Assembly: GCA_024636425.1 (NCBI GenBank)
Contig: JAGXHB010000086.1
Coordinates: 1-7,822 of the forward strand
Reading direction: 5' to 3'
Origin: Roseobacter sp.
Lineage (GTDB): Bacteria > Pseudomonadota > Alphaproteobacteria > Rhodobacterales > Rhodobacteraceae
Length of the DNA stretch: 7,822 bases
The number at the start of each line of letters is the position of its first letter. Within the stretch, counting starts at the first letter, position 1. The position numbers and the translations under genes were made by a program. Shown piece by piece: positions 1 to 6,367 of this stretch. Under the pieces are notes generated by a model, which was given only the letters and a program-made list of their open reading frames with translations, had not been told where the DNA came from and did no database searches.

Positions 1-1
1 G

Positions 2-394
2 GCGCGCACGGCAAAGGACATTCCGGTTCTGATCTGCCACGCCGACGGGGCTGATCCCGCGCACCTCGGACCTTGGCACGACCTTGGTGCCACCCTGATC
101 GCCTGCAAGACAACCGGGGACAGGATTGATCCGGCGGATCTGCTGAAGCAGCTTGCGATCCATGGTCTCACGCGCATCTTTTGCGAAGGCGGCGGCGGGC
201 TCGCAGCGTCCCTGCTGGGTGCCGGGCTTGTCGATCATCTGATAGGCTTTACCGCAGGTCTTGCGATCGGTGCCGACGGCATGCCAGCGATCGGCCCGCT
301 TGGGATCACCACGCTGCCCACAGCACCGCGCTTCAGGCTTGCCTCCACCCAACCTGTCGGGCCGGACGTGCTCCACATCTGGTCACGGGTCTGA
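2..394 (+). CDS. ribD: RibD, C-terminal reductase domain (5' end outside window)
   Basis: This is the last 130 codons of a gene running in from the left edge and ending at TGA 392-394. RibD is the bifunctional riboflavin enzyme: an N-terminal deaminase (not visible here) and a C-terminal NADPH-dependent reductase, acting in the cytoplasm on the pyrimidine made from GTP. The visible part is the end of the reductase domain. It has the family's signature block EGGGGLAASLL followed by AGLVDHLIGF, roughly 65-85 codons into the fragment, and then the usual closing strands ending in HIWSRV. The reading frame is open throughout with high GC3. The full protein is normally about 360 residues, so about one third is seen. 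It points towards the other rib genes on the same strand but is separated from them by the antisense capsule module, so it probably ends its own transcript here. The family call is firm; the completeness of the gene cannot be judged. Confidence 0.93.
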   Translation, partial: ARTAKDIPVLICHADGADPAHLGPWHDLGATLIACKTTGDRIDPADLLKQLAIHGLTRIFCEGGGGLAASLLGAGLVDHLIGFTAGLAIGADGMPAIGPLGITTLPTAPRFRLASTQPVGPDVLHIWSRV

Positions 395-431
395 GGCTGC
401 GATCTTCCAAATGGTTCAAAATCCCGGGGGT

Positions 432-449
432 CTGGGGGCTGGCCCCCAG
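432..449. terminator. GC-rich perfect palindrome between convergent genes, probable bidirectional terminator
   Basis: An 8-base arm CTGGGGGC (432-439) and its exact complement GCCCCCAG (442-449) are separated by TG; in RNA this would be a 7-bp stem with a four-base loop. It lies between the stop of ribD (394) and the stop of kpsC on the other strand (473), where a terminator serving both is expected. Neither side has a clean T tract directly after the stem. On the minus strand an ATTTTG stretch follows about 10 bases later, so it fits kpsC termination slightly better. A dispersed palindromic element is an alternative. Confidence 0.55.
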
Positions 450-472
450 TCGGTCCAATCGCAGACCGGACA

Positions 473-2512
473 TCACCCCCTGCGCCACCAATGCGCCTTG
501 CTGGCGAACGCCCCTTGCGCTTTGGCCAGCAGCCTGTTGCCCACTCCGGGATGCGGCAAGGTGCCATCGGCCAGACGTTGTACGACCACCTCGACGGGGC
601 AGGGTCTTTGTGTGAGGGGATCGTAATACCGCGGATAATCAATTAGCGCGGCATGGACCAACCCTTCAAGAGAGACATCCTGCCGTCGTCGCGGCGGGAC
701 CACGTCGCCGCGGTCGTCTGTCAGCCCCCAGCCTGCATAGAACGGCGCACCAAAGGTCACCACGCGAACCGTGCGCAACAGCGCTTCGAAGCCCAACAGC
801 GATGTCATCGTCCAGACCTCGTCCACATGGTCCAGCAAGGCTGTCGGATCGGTCCGCGTCAGCACGCGGGTCGCAAGGCCGCTGGCGTCGATCGCTCCGG
901 CCCGCAGGCCCGCTTCGACATCAGGGTGAGGTTTGTAGAGGATCACGGCATCGGGATGCGCTGCGCGTGCGGCCTTCAGCAGCGCAAGGTTGGTCGACAC
1001 GGCACCGGTGCCGGTCCTGATTGACGCATCGTCCTCGACCTGTCCGGGCACCAGGATGCGTTTGCCTTCCGGCAGTCCCTCCAAATCCACCGCCCCGCCT
1101 AGGTTGTACTTGCTCAGCCCACGTGCCCGCAGGGTGTCGATCAGCCGCTCTGTGCGCAGGCGCTGGTCGGGCCGCAACGTTGCGCGCGCTTCGATCCATT
1201 TTTCCAGACGGCTTGGCTGGCGCGGGTCGTAATAGATCCCAAGATCATCGCAGACCAGCGACAGGGGCGGTACCAGATCCGCCCCAAGCCCGCGCGACCG
1301 CAGGAAACCGTCCTCGATCCGGATAGCGTCACCCTGACCCGGCTCGGCCTTGCCGGCCCAGACCATCCAGGGCTTGCCGGTCTCGCGGGCGCTGGCGGCA
1401 TCAGGCCGGAATGTTACGGGCACCCATGTGCCGAAAAACCGCTGCAACGGCCCGCGTTTCCACAGGCGCATACCGGTGGCCACCCAACCGCGATGATCCT
1501 CGCGCCAGGCGCGGGTTGTGGCGGCCATCGCTTCGATCGCGGTTTCCAGATCGCACAAGCTATCCCGATGCGGATCGTACCACTTGGGATAGAGCATCAT
1601 CGCACCGGCAAAGATCTGCGCCCGTGTCAGGGTGCGCTGGCGACGCTGGACGGGAAATTCATCTTCGGTCAGGCCCCAGCCGGCATAGAACGGTTGCCCG
1701 AACACCCGCGGCTTGTGCCCGGCAAAGATCGCTTCAAAGCCCATTTGCGACGACACGGTATAGACCCGCACAGCGCCTTCAAACAGCACCCAAGGGCTTA
1801 GCGGGTCGGTCAGCAGGGTGATGCGCTCGTTGGTATCCTCAGGCCCGAAATGGCCCGCGCGAAAGCCGCTGGCGGTTTCGGGGTGGGTCTTGATCACGAT
1901 GCGCGCGCCGGGGTTTTCCTGCTGCGCGAAAACCAGCATTTCCAGAAACCGTGCGCGGTCCGCCCCCGATGCCGTGACCGAGGCATCGCCGCGCGTCTGG
2001 TCGATGACCAGCACATAGCCGGGCGGGGGGGCAGGCAAGGACGGGTCAAAGCCCGAGTATTTGGTCAGATGCGCCTCGCTCAGCCGGGCGATGGCACCGC
2101 GTGCGCGGTTCAGCAGGGCGGTGTCATCCAGCGGATGGGTCGCCAGCAGCTGTTCCAGATCGGACGGCTGCCGAGGGTCGAAATGCACGCCGCTGTGATC
2201 GATCAGCAGCCCCAGTGGTGGTTCGCCCGCGCGCCCCGGAAAAAGTGACCGGAGCATCGCGTCCTCGACCCGCACCACCGGCACGCCCCTTTTGGCGGCA
2301 ATGCCCAAGCCCCGGTGAGCGGTCGGTGAATTGCCCCAGACCGCGACGCTATCGCCGTCGCGTGGCAGCCCCAGATGCAGGGAATAGCCCGCAAGCTGCA
2401 AGATGCGCCGCACCCGCCGCTGTGTTAGAAAGCCACCGTTATAGACGAAAAGCCGCCGGTCCGTTGCAGGGCCGGCGGCGGGGATGTCGTATATCTCAGG
2501 CCCGAGAGCCAT
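473..2512 (-). CDS. kpsC: KpsC, dual-module beta-Kdo transferase for capsule linker
   Basis: KpsC extends the oligo-Kdo linker on the lipid anchor of ABC-transporter-dependent capsules, alternating two beta-Kdo linkages with two glycosyltransferase modules at the cytoplasmic face of the inner membrane. The 679-residue length is close to E. coli KpsC. The two modules are visible as an internal duplication offset by about 318 residues: RVEDAMLRS (81-89) and RIEDGFLRS (398-406); DQTRGDASV (171-179) and GQVEDDASI (490-498); KTHPE (208-212) and KPHPD (527-531); SSQMGFEA (254-261) and TSLLGFEA (570-577); FYAGWGLT (275-282) and again 591-598. Both modules look intact. No signal peptide or membrane segment is seen. 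The ATG start lies 9 bases after the stop of the export lipoprotein gene, with only a weak GGAGA upstream, so translation is probably coupled to that gene. It is the last gene of the minus-strand unit. Confidence 0.95.
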   Translation of the reverse strand: MALGPEIYDIPAAGPATDRRLFVYNGGFLTQRRVRRILQLAGYSLHLGLPRDGDSVAVWGNSPTAHRGLGIAAKRGVPVVRVEDAMLRSLFPGRAGEPPLGLLIDHSGVHFDPRQPSDLEQLLATHPLDDTALLNRARGAIARLSEAHLTKYSGFDPSLPAPPPGYVLVIDQTRGDASVTASGADRARFLEMLVFAQQENPGARIVIKTHPETASGFRAGHFGPEDTNERITLLTDPLSPWVLFEGAVRVYTVSSQMGFEAIFAGHKPRVFGQPFYAGWGLTEDEFPVQRRQRTLTRAQIFAGAMMLYPKWYDPHRDSLCDLETAIEAMAATTRAWREDHRGWVATGMRLWKRGPLQRFFGTWVPVTFRPDAASARETGKPWMVWAGKAEPGQGDAIRIEDGFLRSRGLGADLVPPLSLVCDDLGIYYDPRQPSRLEKWIEARATLRPDQRLRTERLIDTLRARGLSKYNLGGAVDLEGLPEGKRILVPGQVEDDASIRTGTGAVSTNLALLKAARAAHPDAVILYKPHPDVEAGLRAGAIDASGLATRVLTRTDPTALLDHVDEVWTMTSLLGFEALLRTVRVVTFGAPFYAGWGLTDDRGDVVPPRRRQDVSLEGLVHAALIDYPRYYDPLTQRPCPVEVVVQRLADGTLPHPGVGNRLLAKAQGAFASKAHWWRRG

Positions 2513-2521
2513 GGCGGAGGA

Positions 2522-3667
2522 TCAGTCTCCCGAGAGGGTGGATGCGGTATTGGCAAGCCCGCCGACCGACCCGGCAGCGCCGGTGATGGATGAAATGACT
2601 TTGCTCCACTGGGTGAAGGGGGCCTCGGTGACATAGATCGTATCGCGGTCGCGGATCACGAAATCACGCGCCATGAACATGCCGTTGGGTTTGGTCAGGT
2701 CGAGAACATAGACCATGCGCTGCGCCCCTTGCAGATCGTTGCGCCCCAGCACCTGTGCTGCAACTTCAGCGGGCTCATTCCGGAAGACGAAAACGCCGGT
2801 CGGGTCAGCGGTGCCCGCATTCAGGCCGCCGACCTGCGCGATGCCTTCCAGTGCAGACAGGGTTTGCGATTCAAACGGCACCTGACGCTGCGCGCCGGTG
2901 GCACCAAGTGCCGTAAAGGACCGTGTGTCTTCCTCGACCAGAATGCGGTCGCCGCCGCGCAAGGCGATATCGAGCTGCGGGTTGTCATACAGATCCTGGA
3001 ACCAGATCTCGCCTTTCATGCCGCCGCGCAGCACGGTGATCTGCGCGATTTCGGGCACGATCGAAACCCCGCCGGCACGCGCAAGCATGGTCGACAGCGT
3101 GCGGGTGGGTCGCTCGATCGCATAGACGCCCTGCGCGCCGACTGCGCCCACAAGCGATACGGTGGTACCGTCGCCGGCAATGCGGCGGACCTGAACCTGC
3201 GGATCAGGTGTTTGTTCGGCCAGACGGTTGGTAATGACGCGGCGGATGGCTTCGGGAGAATTGCCCGCCGCCTTGATCCGTCCGGCGTAGGGGACAAAGA
3301 TAAATCCAGCGCCGTCGACCTGAACCTCTTCCAGAAGCGTCTGGTTTGCCCCTTGCGGTGCCAGAAGCCCGTCATCGACATTTTCCCAGATGGTCAACCC
3401 CAGCGTGTCGCCCGGGCTGATCGTATCCGACCCGATCTGACCTGCGTTGATGAAGCTGTCGCTGAAGCCAAGGGCCTCGACCACGGCAGTCGCACGGGTC
3501 ACACGGTCATTCACGGAAACGATGAACGCATCGCCTTCGCGCTGTACGGACCCTGCATAGATCTGGCGTTTATTGGGGCCGACCTGTGGCAAACCACACG
3601 AAGATACCACGGCCACGGCCGCAATGACTGCGATGGGACGTGCCCACCGGAAAGGTACGGATTTCAC
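2522..3667 (-). CDS. Outer-membrane polysaccharide export lipoprotein (OPX; BexD/CtrA/KpsD/Wza-like)
   Basis: This is an outer-membrane polysaccharide export (OPX) protein, the channel through which capsule leaves the cell. The start is GTG (3665-3667), preceded by a good GAGGAGA ribosome site about 8 bases away. Residues 1-24 form a lipoprotein signal peptide: a basic N-terminus, a hydrophobic core IAVIAAVAVV, and lipobox VSSC with the lipidated Cys at 24. The Poly_export domain follows, with the marker ISPGDTLGLTIWEN (83-96) and VDGAGFIFVPYAGRI (117-131). One or two SLBB-type segments come next (around VSLVGAVGAQGVY, and later around the QTLSALEGIAQVGGL segment). The end contains IYVTEAPFTQW, which resembles the end of BexD/CtrA-type proteins of group 3 capsules, followed by a helical tail. 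The 381-residue length suits BexD/CtrA/Wza-size proteins rather than the longer E. coli KpsD (about 560). It sits between kpsS and kpsC on the same strand, so its partner is very likely the same capsule. The exact ortholog name is uncertain, so no symbol is given. Confidence 0.88.
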   Translation of the reverse strand: MKSVPFRWARPIAVIAAVAVVSSCGLPQVGPNKRQIYAGSVQREGDAFIVSVNDRVTRATAVVEALGFSDSFINAGQIGSDTISPGDTLGLTIWENVDDGLLAPQGANQTLLEEVQVDGAGFIFVPYAGRIKAAGNSPEAIRRVITNRLAEQTPDPQVQVRRIAGDGTTVSLVGAVGAQGVYAIERPTRTLSTMLARAGGVSIVPEIAQITVLRGGMKGEIWFQDLYDNPQLDIALRGGDRILVEEDTRSFTALGATGAQRQVPFESQTLSALEGIAQVGGLNAGTADPTGVFVFRNEPAEVAAQVLGRNDLQGAQRMVYVLDLTKPNGMFMARDFVIRDRDTIYVTEAPFTQWSKVISSITGAAGSVGGLANTASTLSGD

Positions 3668-3732
3668 TGCCCGGTCTCCTCGACCTGTTCTTGTTCTGCC
3701 TCAAATTCGCCGGTTTTTTCGGCGTAATTGGT

Positions 3733-3751
3733 TGAACGCTAACGCAGTTCA
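3733..3751. repeat. Imperfect inverted repeat in the kpsS-OPX intergenic gap
   Basis: TGAACGC (3733-3739) and GC-A-GTTCA (3744-3751) form a 7-bp stem with one bulged base and loop TAAC. It sits in the 116-base gap after kpsS and before the export lipoprotein gene. A second small stem, CGCCG (3708-3712) with CGGCG (3720-3724), lies just downstream on the minus strand around a run of A (T on the plus strand). Neither is followed by a T tract in either direction, so an intrinsic terminator is unlikely. A role in RNA processing or as an operator is possible but only inferred. Confidence 0.3.
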
Positions 3752-3783
3752 GATCAAAAAGCTACAGTGTCGGGGGAATTCGT

Positions 3784-5076
3784 TCAGGTAACGGCGCGCA
3801 ACTGTTGCCTTGGTGCCGCGGTCCCCAGCTCGAGCGCGTCGTATGGGTCTTCATCGGCAAGCATCATGTCCACAACCTGACGCATCAGCTGGGTGCGCCC
3901 GCGGGCGGCATAAAAGCCGCCCGATATCTGCGACGTCTCCAGCAGGTAGCGACGATAATCCTTGTACGCCTTGTTGTCAGGGCGCGAGGCTGCGCTGAAA
4001 AACTCCGGCAGCGGCTGGTCCGACACGAACTCGGGCTTGGCGTAGACCGCACGGCCAAACACCTTGAGGGGAATTCCGCGCCACAGCACTTGCTGACCGG
4101 CGGTTGAATTGACCGTCACCGCCGTGCGCGCATCGTTGAGAAGCTGCGCCAGTTTGCCGCCCCGGACAAAATGCACGCGGTCCGAAATTTTCAACTCACG
4201 CGCGATGCGTTTGACATCGCGGCGCACGGGAACGCGGCCGTCTTCAAGCGGATGCGCCTTGACCACCAGATGATGATGCCGCGGCGCACCGGCTGCAAAC
4301 CCTTCGAGCACCACGCGCAGGAAGTCGGACATGGTGGTGAACGGGGAATGTTTCTGAAACGAACTGTCGTGTTCGAGCTGGAGCAAGGCAAGATGATAGG
4401 GAAAGCCCCCCAGCCGGATCCGCAAGGTGGCGATCAGCCGGTCGAGGGCCAGTACGGGCATCAGCAGCAGACGTTTGACGTAAAGCTGAAACTCCTTGAT
4501 CACAGGGATCGTGCGGTGCGGGCGAAAATTGCGGTAATCCCCGTTCCGGAACAGCACGAACCAGTGATAAAGCGCGCCATAGAACACATGCTGGCGCATA
4601 TCGCCCCAGTGGCCGGGCGGCAGCGGCGCTTCCATGTCGGAATTCGCAAGCGCCGTCTGCATCTGCTTGATGCTCATGTCCATCAGCTTTGAATGGCCGT
4701 TCGATCCGCCGCGCTCGTAGGTGACCCAGTAGGGCCGCATATACCCTTCCTCGAAGACATGGACGGTCAGTCCGCGTGCCTTGGCCTCGACCACGGCCTC
4801 CGCGTGGATCGGGCGGGTGTCCCCGTAAAGAACGATGTCGGTGACACCCTTGTCGGCGAGCAGCGCAACAAAGGTGTCTTTCCAGGCGTCAGCCGTGCCC
4901 CAGTAGGGAATGTAGCTGCTTGGATGAAACCAGAAGGCGCGATCGCCTGCATTGAAGCCCACGCGCCACACTTCTGCCCCCGCCAGGCGAAGCATTTTGC
5001 CCAAGCGGTTGAAGAAAGGACCATGTGGTCCTTGCAGGAAAAGGAAGACCCGTTTGTCGGGCGCGGCGGCGGTCAT
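3784..5076 (-). CDS. kpsS: KpsS, beta-Kdo transferase that starts the capsule lipid linker
   Basis: KpsS adds the first Kdo to the (lyso)phosphatidylglycerol anchor of group 2-type capsules; KpsC then extends the chain. The protein matches E. coli KpsS at its recognisable motifs (numbered from the start chosen here, 430 residues): FLQGPHGPFF (13-22), GDTRPIH (85-91), FEEGYMRPYW (108-117), KAHPLEDGR (273-281) and VNSTAG followed by IPLKVFG (322-341). No signal peptide is seen, as expected for a cytoplasmic, membrane-associated enzyme. The frame also allows an ATG at 5116-5118 (444 residues), but that start has no ribosome site, and a plausible promoter would place transcription start only about 6 bases before it. 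The ATG at 5074-5076 is therefore preferred, although its own ribosome site (GAAAG) is weak. It is the first gene of the minus-strand unit and diverges from ribE. The C-terminal 40 or so residues are less conserved. Confidence 0.93.
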   Translation of the reverse strand: MTAAAPDKRVFLFLQGPHGPFFNRLGKMLRLAGAEVWRVGFNAGDRAFWFHPSSYIPYWGTADAWKDTFVALLADKGVTDIVLYGDTRPIHAEAVVEAKARGLTVHVFEEGYMRPYWVTYERGGSNGHSKLMDMSIKQMQTALANSDMEAPLPPGHWGDMRQHVFYGALYHWFVLFRNGDYRNFRPHRTIPVIKEFQLYVKRLLLMPVLALDRLIATLRIRLGGFPYHLALLQLEHDSSFQKHSPFTTMSDFLRVVLEGFAAGAPRHHHLVVKAHPLEDGRVPVRRDVKRIARELKISDRVHFVRGGKLAQLLNDARTAVTVNSTAGQQVLWRGIPLKVFGRAVYAKPEFVSDQPLPEFFSAASRPDNKAYKDYRRYLLETSQISGGFYAARGRTQLMRQVVDMMLADEDPYDALELGTAAPRQQLRAVT

Positions 5077-5130
5077 GGCTGGCTTTCGGTCTAATCTGGT
5101 CAGTTTGGACACAATCATCCGAAAAAGGCC

Positions 5131-5159
5131 AAAATGTGGCGCGGCTGCGGACTTGTCAT
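5131..5159 (-). promoter_or_regulatory. Candidate sigma70-type promoter for kpsS
   Basis: Read on the minus strand, ATGACA (complement of 5154-5159) matches the -35 consensus at 5 of 6 bases. CATTTT (complement of 5131-5136) is a partial -10 at an ideal 17-base spacing. Transcription would begin near 5124, about 50 bases before the preferred kpsS start at 5076. This is found by eye only; weak -10 elements are common in GC-rich alphaproteobacteria, so this is a candidate. Confidence 0.35.
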
Positions 5160-5181
5160 GCCCAAGCGGGCGGTTTACCTC
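5153..5181 (+). promoter_or_regulatory. Candidate promoter for the ribE operon
   Basis: TTGTCA (5153-5158) is a good -35 match, followed after 17 bases by the weak TACCTC (5176-5181). Because ribD's transcript runs into the convergent capsule genes, ribE needs its own promoter, and the 131 bases between the chosen kpsS start and ribE are the only space for it. The -35 overlaps the -35 of the opposing kpsS candidate by five bases. No FMN riboswitch core motifs were found in this leader. Confidence 0.25.
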
Positions 5182-5201
5182 AGGAGGGATATATAAAGGG
5201 A
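5182..5201 (+). promoter_or_regulatory. ribE ribosome-binding region with two purine boxes
   Basis: A perfect AGGAGG (5182-5187) sits 20 bases before the ribE ATG, too far for normal use. AAGGGA (5196-5201) is 6 bases before it and is the likely working site. Between them is the AT-rich stretch ATATATAAA. No alternative start codon follows the AGGAGG at normal distance: the next codons in frame are GAT ATA TAA. Confidence 0.5.
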
Positions 5202-5207
5202 CGGCGC

Positions 5208-5795
5208 ATGTTTACAGGAATTATCACCGACATCGGCAAGATTAAAACGCTGGTCCAGGAAGGTGACCTGCGCGCGCGGATCGAAACCGGCTATGACACC
5301 GGCCGGATCGACATGGGCGCATCGATCGCAAGCGACGGGGTTTGTCTGACGGTCGTGGATCTGGGGCCGGACTGGTACGAAGTGCAGGTGAGCGCGGAAA
5401 CCGTTGACAAGACCAACCTCGGTGACTGGCAGGTGGGGCGGCGCGTGAACCTTGAACGCGCGCTCAAGGTCGGGGATGAACTGGGCGGACATATCGTGTC
5501 GGGCCACATAGACGGGGTCGCCGAAGTCGTCGCCCTGCGCGACGAGGGCGACAGCACGCGGGTCACCCTGCGCGCCCCCCGTGACCTTGCGCGGTTCATT
5601 GCACCCAAAGGGTCGGTTGCGCTGAATGGCACCTCCCTGACCGTGAACGAGGTCGACGGATGCGATTTCGGCATCAATTTCATCCCGCACACGAAGACTG
5701 CGACGACCTGGGGGGACGTCAAATTGGGCGACCGCATCAACCTCGAAATCGACACGCTGGCACGCTATGTCGCGCGGCTGGCAGAAATGTCATGA
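5208..5795 (+). CDS. ribE: Riboflavin synthase (alpha subunit)
   Basis: Riboflavin synthase (also called RibC in E. coli naming) dismutates two 6,7-dimethyl-8-ribityllumazine molecules into riboflavin and the pyrimidine that RibH recycles. It is a cytoplasmic homotrimer. The 195 residues show the two tandem lumazine-binding domains. The first begins with MFTGIITDIGKI (1-12) and carries SDGVCLTV (42-49). The second begins at GGHIVSGHIDG (93-103), carries LNGTSLTVNEV, and ends with LGDRINLEIDTLARYV. Length and motifs are normal. An in-frame open stretch runs upstream to 5025, but those residues do not belong to the family and overlap kpsS, so the ATG at 5208 with AAGGGA 6 bases upstream is the start. 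The stop TGA (5793-5795) overlaps the next gene's ATG as ATGA, indicating translational coupling. It is the first gene of the rightward rib operon. Confidence 0.96.
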   Translation: MFTGIITDIGKIKTLVQEGDLRARIETGYDTGRIDMGASIASDGVCLTVVDLGPDWYEVQVSAETVDKTNLGDWQVGRRVNLERALKVGDELGGHIVSGHIDGVAEVVALRDEGDSTRVTLRAPRDLARFIAPKGSVALNGTSLTVNEVDGCDFGINFIPHTKTATTWGDVKLGDRINLEIDTLARYVARLAEMS

Positions 5796-6367
5796 TCCCC
5801 GGCATCGGCCATAATCAGGGCCCCAGCCTGGAGCGTGGCCGCAGATGGCGGTCGTTTCAGTGGCAAAAGGCGCGCGAAGCCGCGATGCCCAAAGCGATCC
5901 CGCTGATGGTGGTCCGGATGCGTGTGACGCGTGCGCGGGAACTGGGGCTGGACTACAAGGCCTATGCCGCAATCCGGCAGGCCACGGGCCGCGATATTCT
6001 GGCGCTGCTGTTTTCCAGCAATGCCCTGCGGGTCTTCCGGGCAGACACCCCTGAAATCCCCTTGCCCGAGGCGGGGGTGCTGAACGCGGTCACCGGTGCG
6101 CAAAAGCTGGCGCTGGTGCATCGGCCGCTTGGACCGGATGCCGTGCATGCCGCGAACCCCGTGCTGGATCAGGTGGGGCCGGCGCCGAAATTCACCGACA
6201 GCTGGACGCAGATGCGCGATCATCTGACGGCTTCGGTGCAGGCGCGCAACCTTGTGGGCGATCAGGTGCTGATCATCGGCGACACCGGGCTCGAGCGGGA
6301 CTGGTCCGCCGCTGCCAGGGCCGCCGGGTACCTTGAGGCGGGACGCTATTTCGGGCGGACAGGCTGA
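5792..6367 (+). CDS. Conserved-looking protein of unknown function, coupled to ribE
   Basis: The 191-residue product is not recognised as a named family. The ATG overlaps the ribE stop (ATGA), and the codon usage matches its neighbours, so it is very probably a real gene. The N-terminus carries IGHNQGP (5-11), a GHNxGP motif that I recall at the start of various alphaproteobacterial proteins of unknown role. A strongly basic segment follows (15-49, many Arg, two Trp), then LGLDYKAYAAIRQATGRDI (51-69) and LFSSNALRVFR (73-83), which look helical and compact. The C-terminus contains VLIIGDTGLERDW (159-171) and ends in a YFG-type tail. There is no signal peptide, membrane span or cysteine. The position inside a rib operon suggests a link to flavin metabolism, but this is inference from context only. 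An upstream in-frame extension to 5660 lies inside ribE and is rejected. Confidence 0.85.
   Translation: MIPGIGHNQGPSLERGRRWRSFQWQKAREAAMPKAIPLMVVRMRVTRARELGLDYKAYAAIRQATGRDILALLFSSNALRVFRADTPEIPLPEAGVLNAVTGAQKLALVHRPLGPDAVHAANPVLDQVGPAPKFTDSWTQMRDHLTASVQARNLVGDQVLIIGDTGLERDWSAAARAAGYLEAGRYFGRTG

Noticed and set aside
235..642. 135-residue minus-strand frame and plus-strand frames 181-615 and 261-626
   Set aside because: They overlap the ribD and kpsC ends in other frames and have no recognisable content.
1411..1821. 136-residue and other plus-strand open frames across kpsC
   Set aside because: These are Arg/Pro/Ala-rich low-complexity translations antisense to KpsC, whose motifs are continuous and intact.
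2729..3727. 332-residue open frame on the plus strand
   Set aside because: It is antisense to the export lipoprotein gene over nearly its whole length, shows no family motif, and arises from the GC-rich codon pattern of the real gene.
3668..3783. Separate promoter for the export lipoprotein gene
   Set aside because: TTGATC on the minus strand has no acceptable -10 at 16-18 bases, so no call is made.
5025..5207. N-terminal extension of riboflavin synthase
   Set aside because: The extra residues overlap kpsS, are not family-like, and MFTGI at 5208 is the classic start of the family.
5077..5207. FMN riboswitch upstream of ribE
   Set aside because: The conserved RFN core sequences are not seen here or in the 6368-6507 leader, and the space is short for a structure of about 140 bases.
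5660..5791. N-terminal extension of the unknown gene
   Set aside because: It is wholly inside ribE in another frame; the ATGA junction at 5792 is a natural start.
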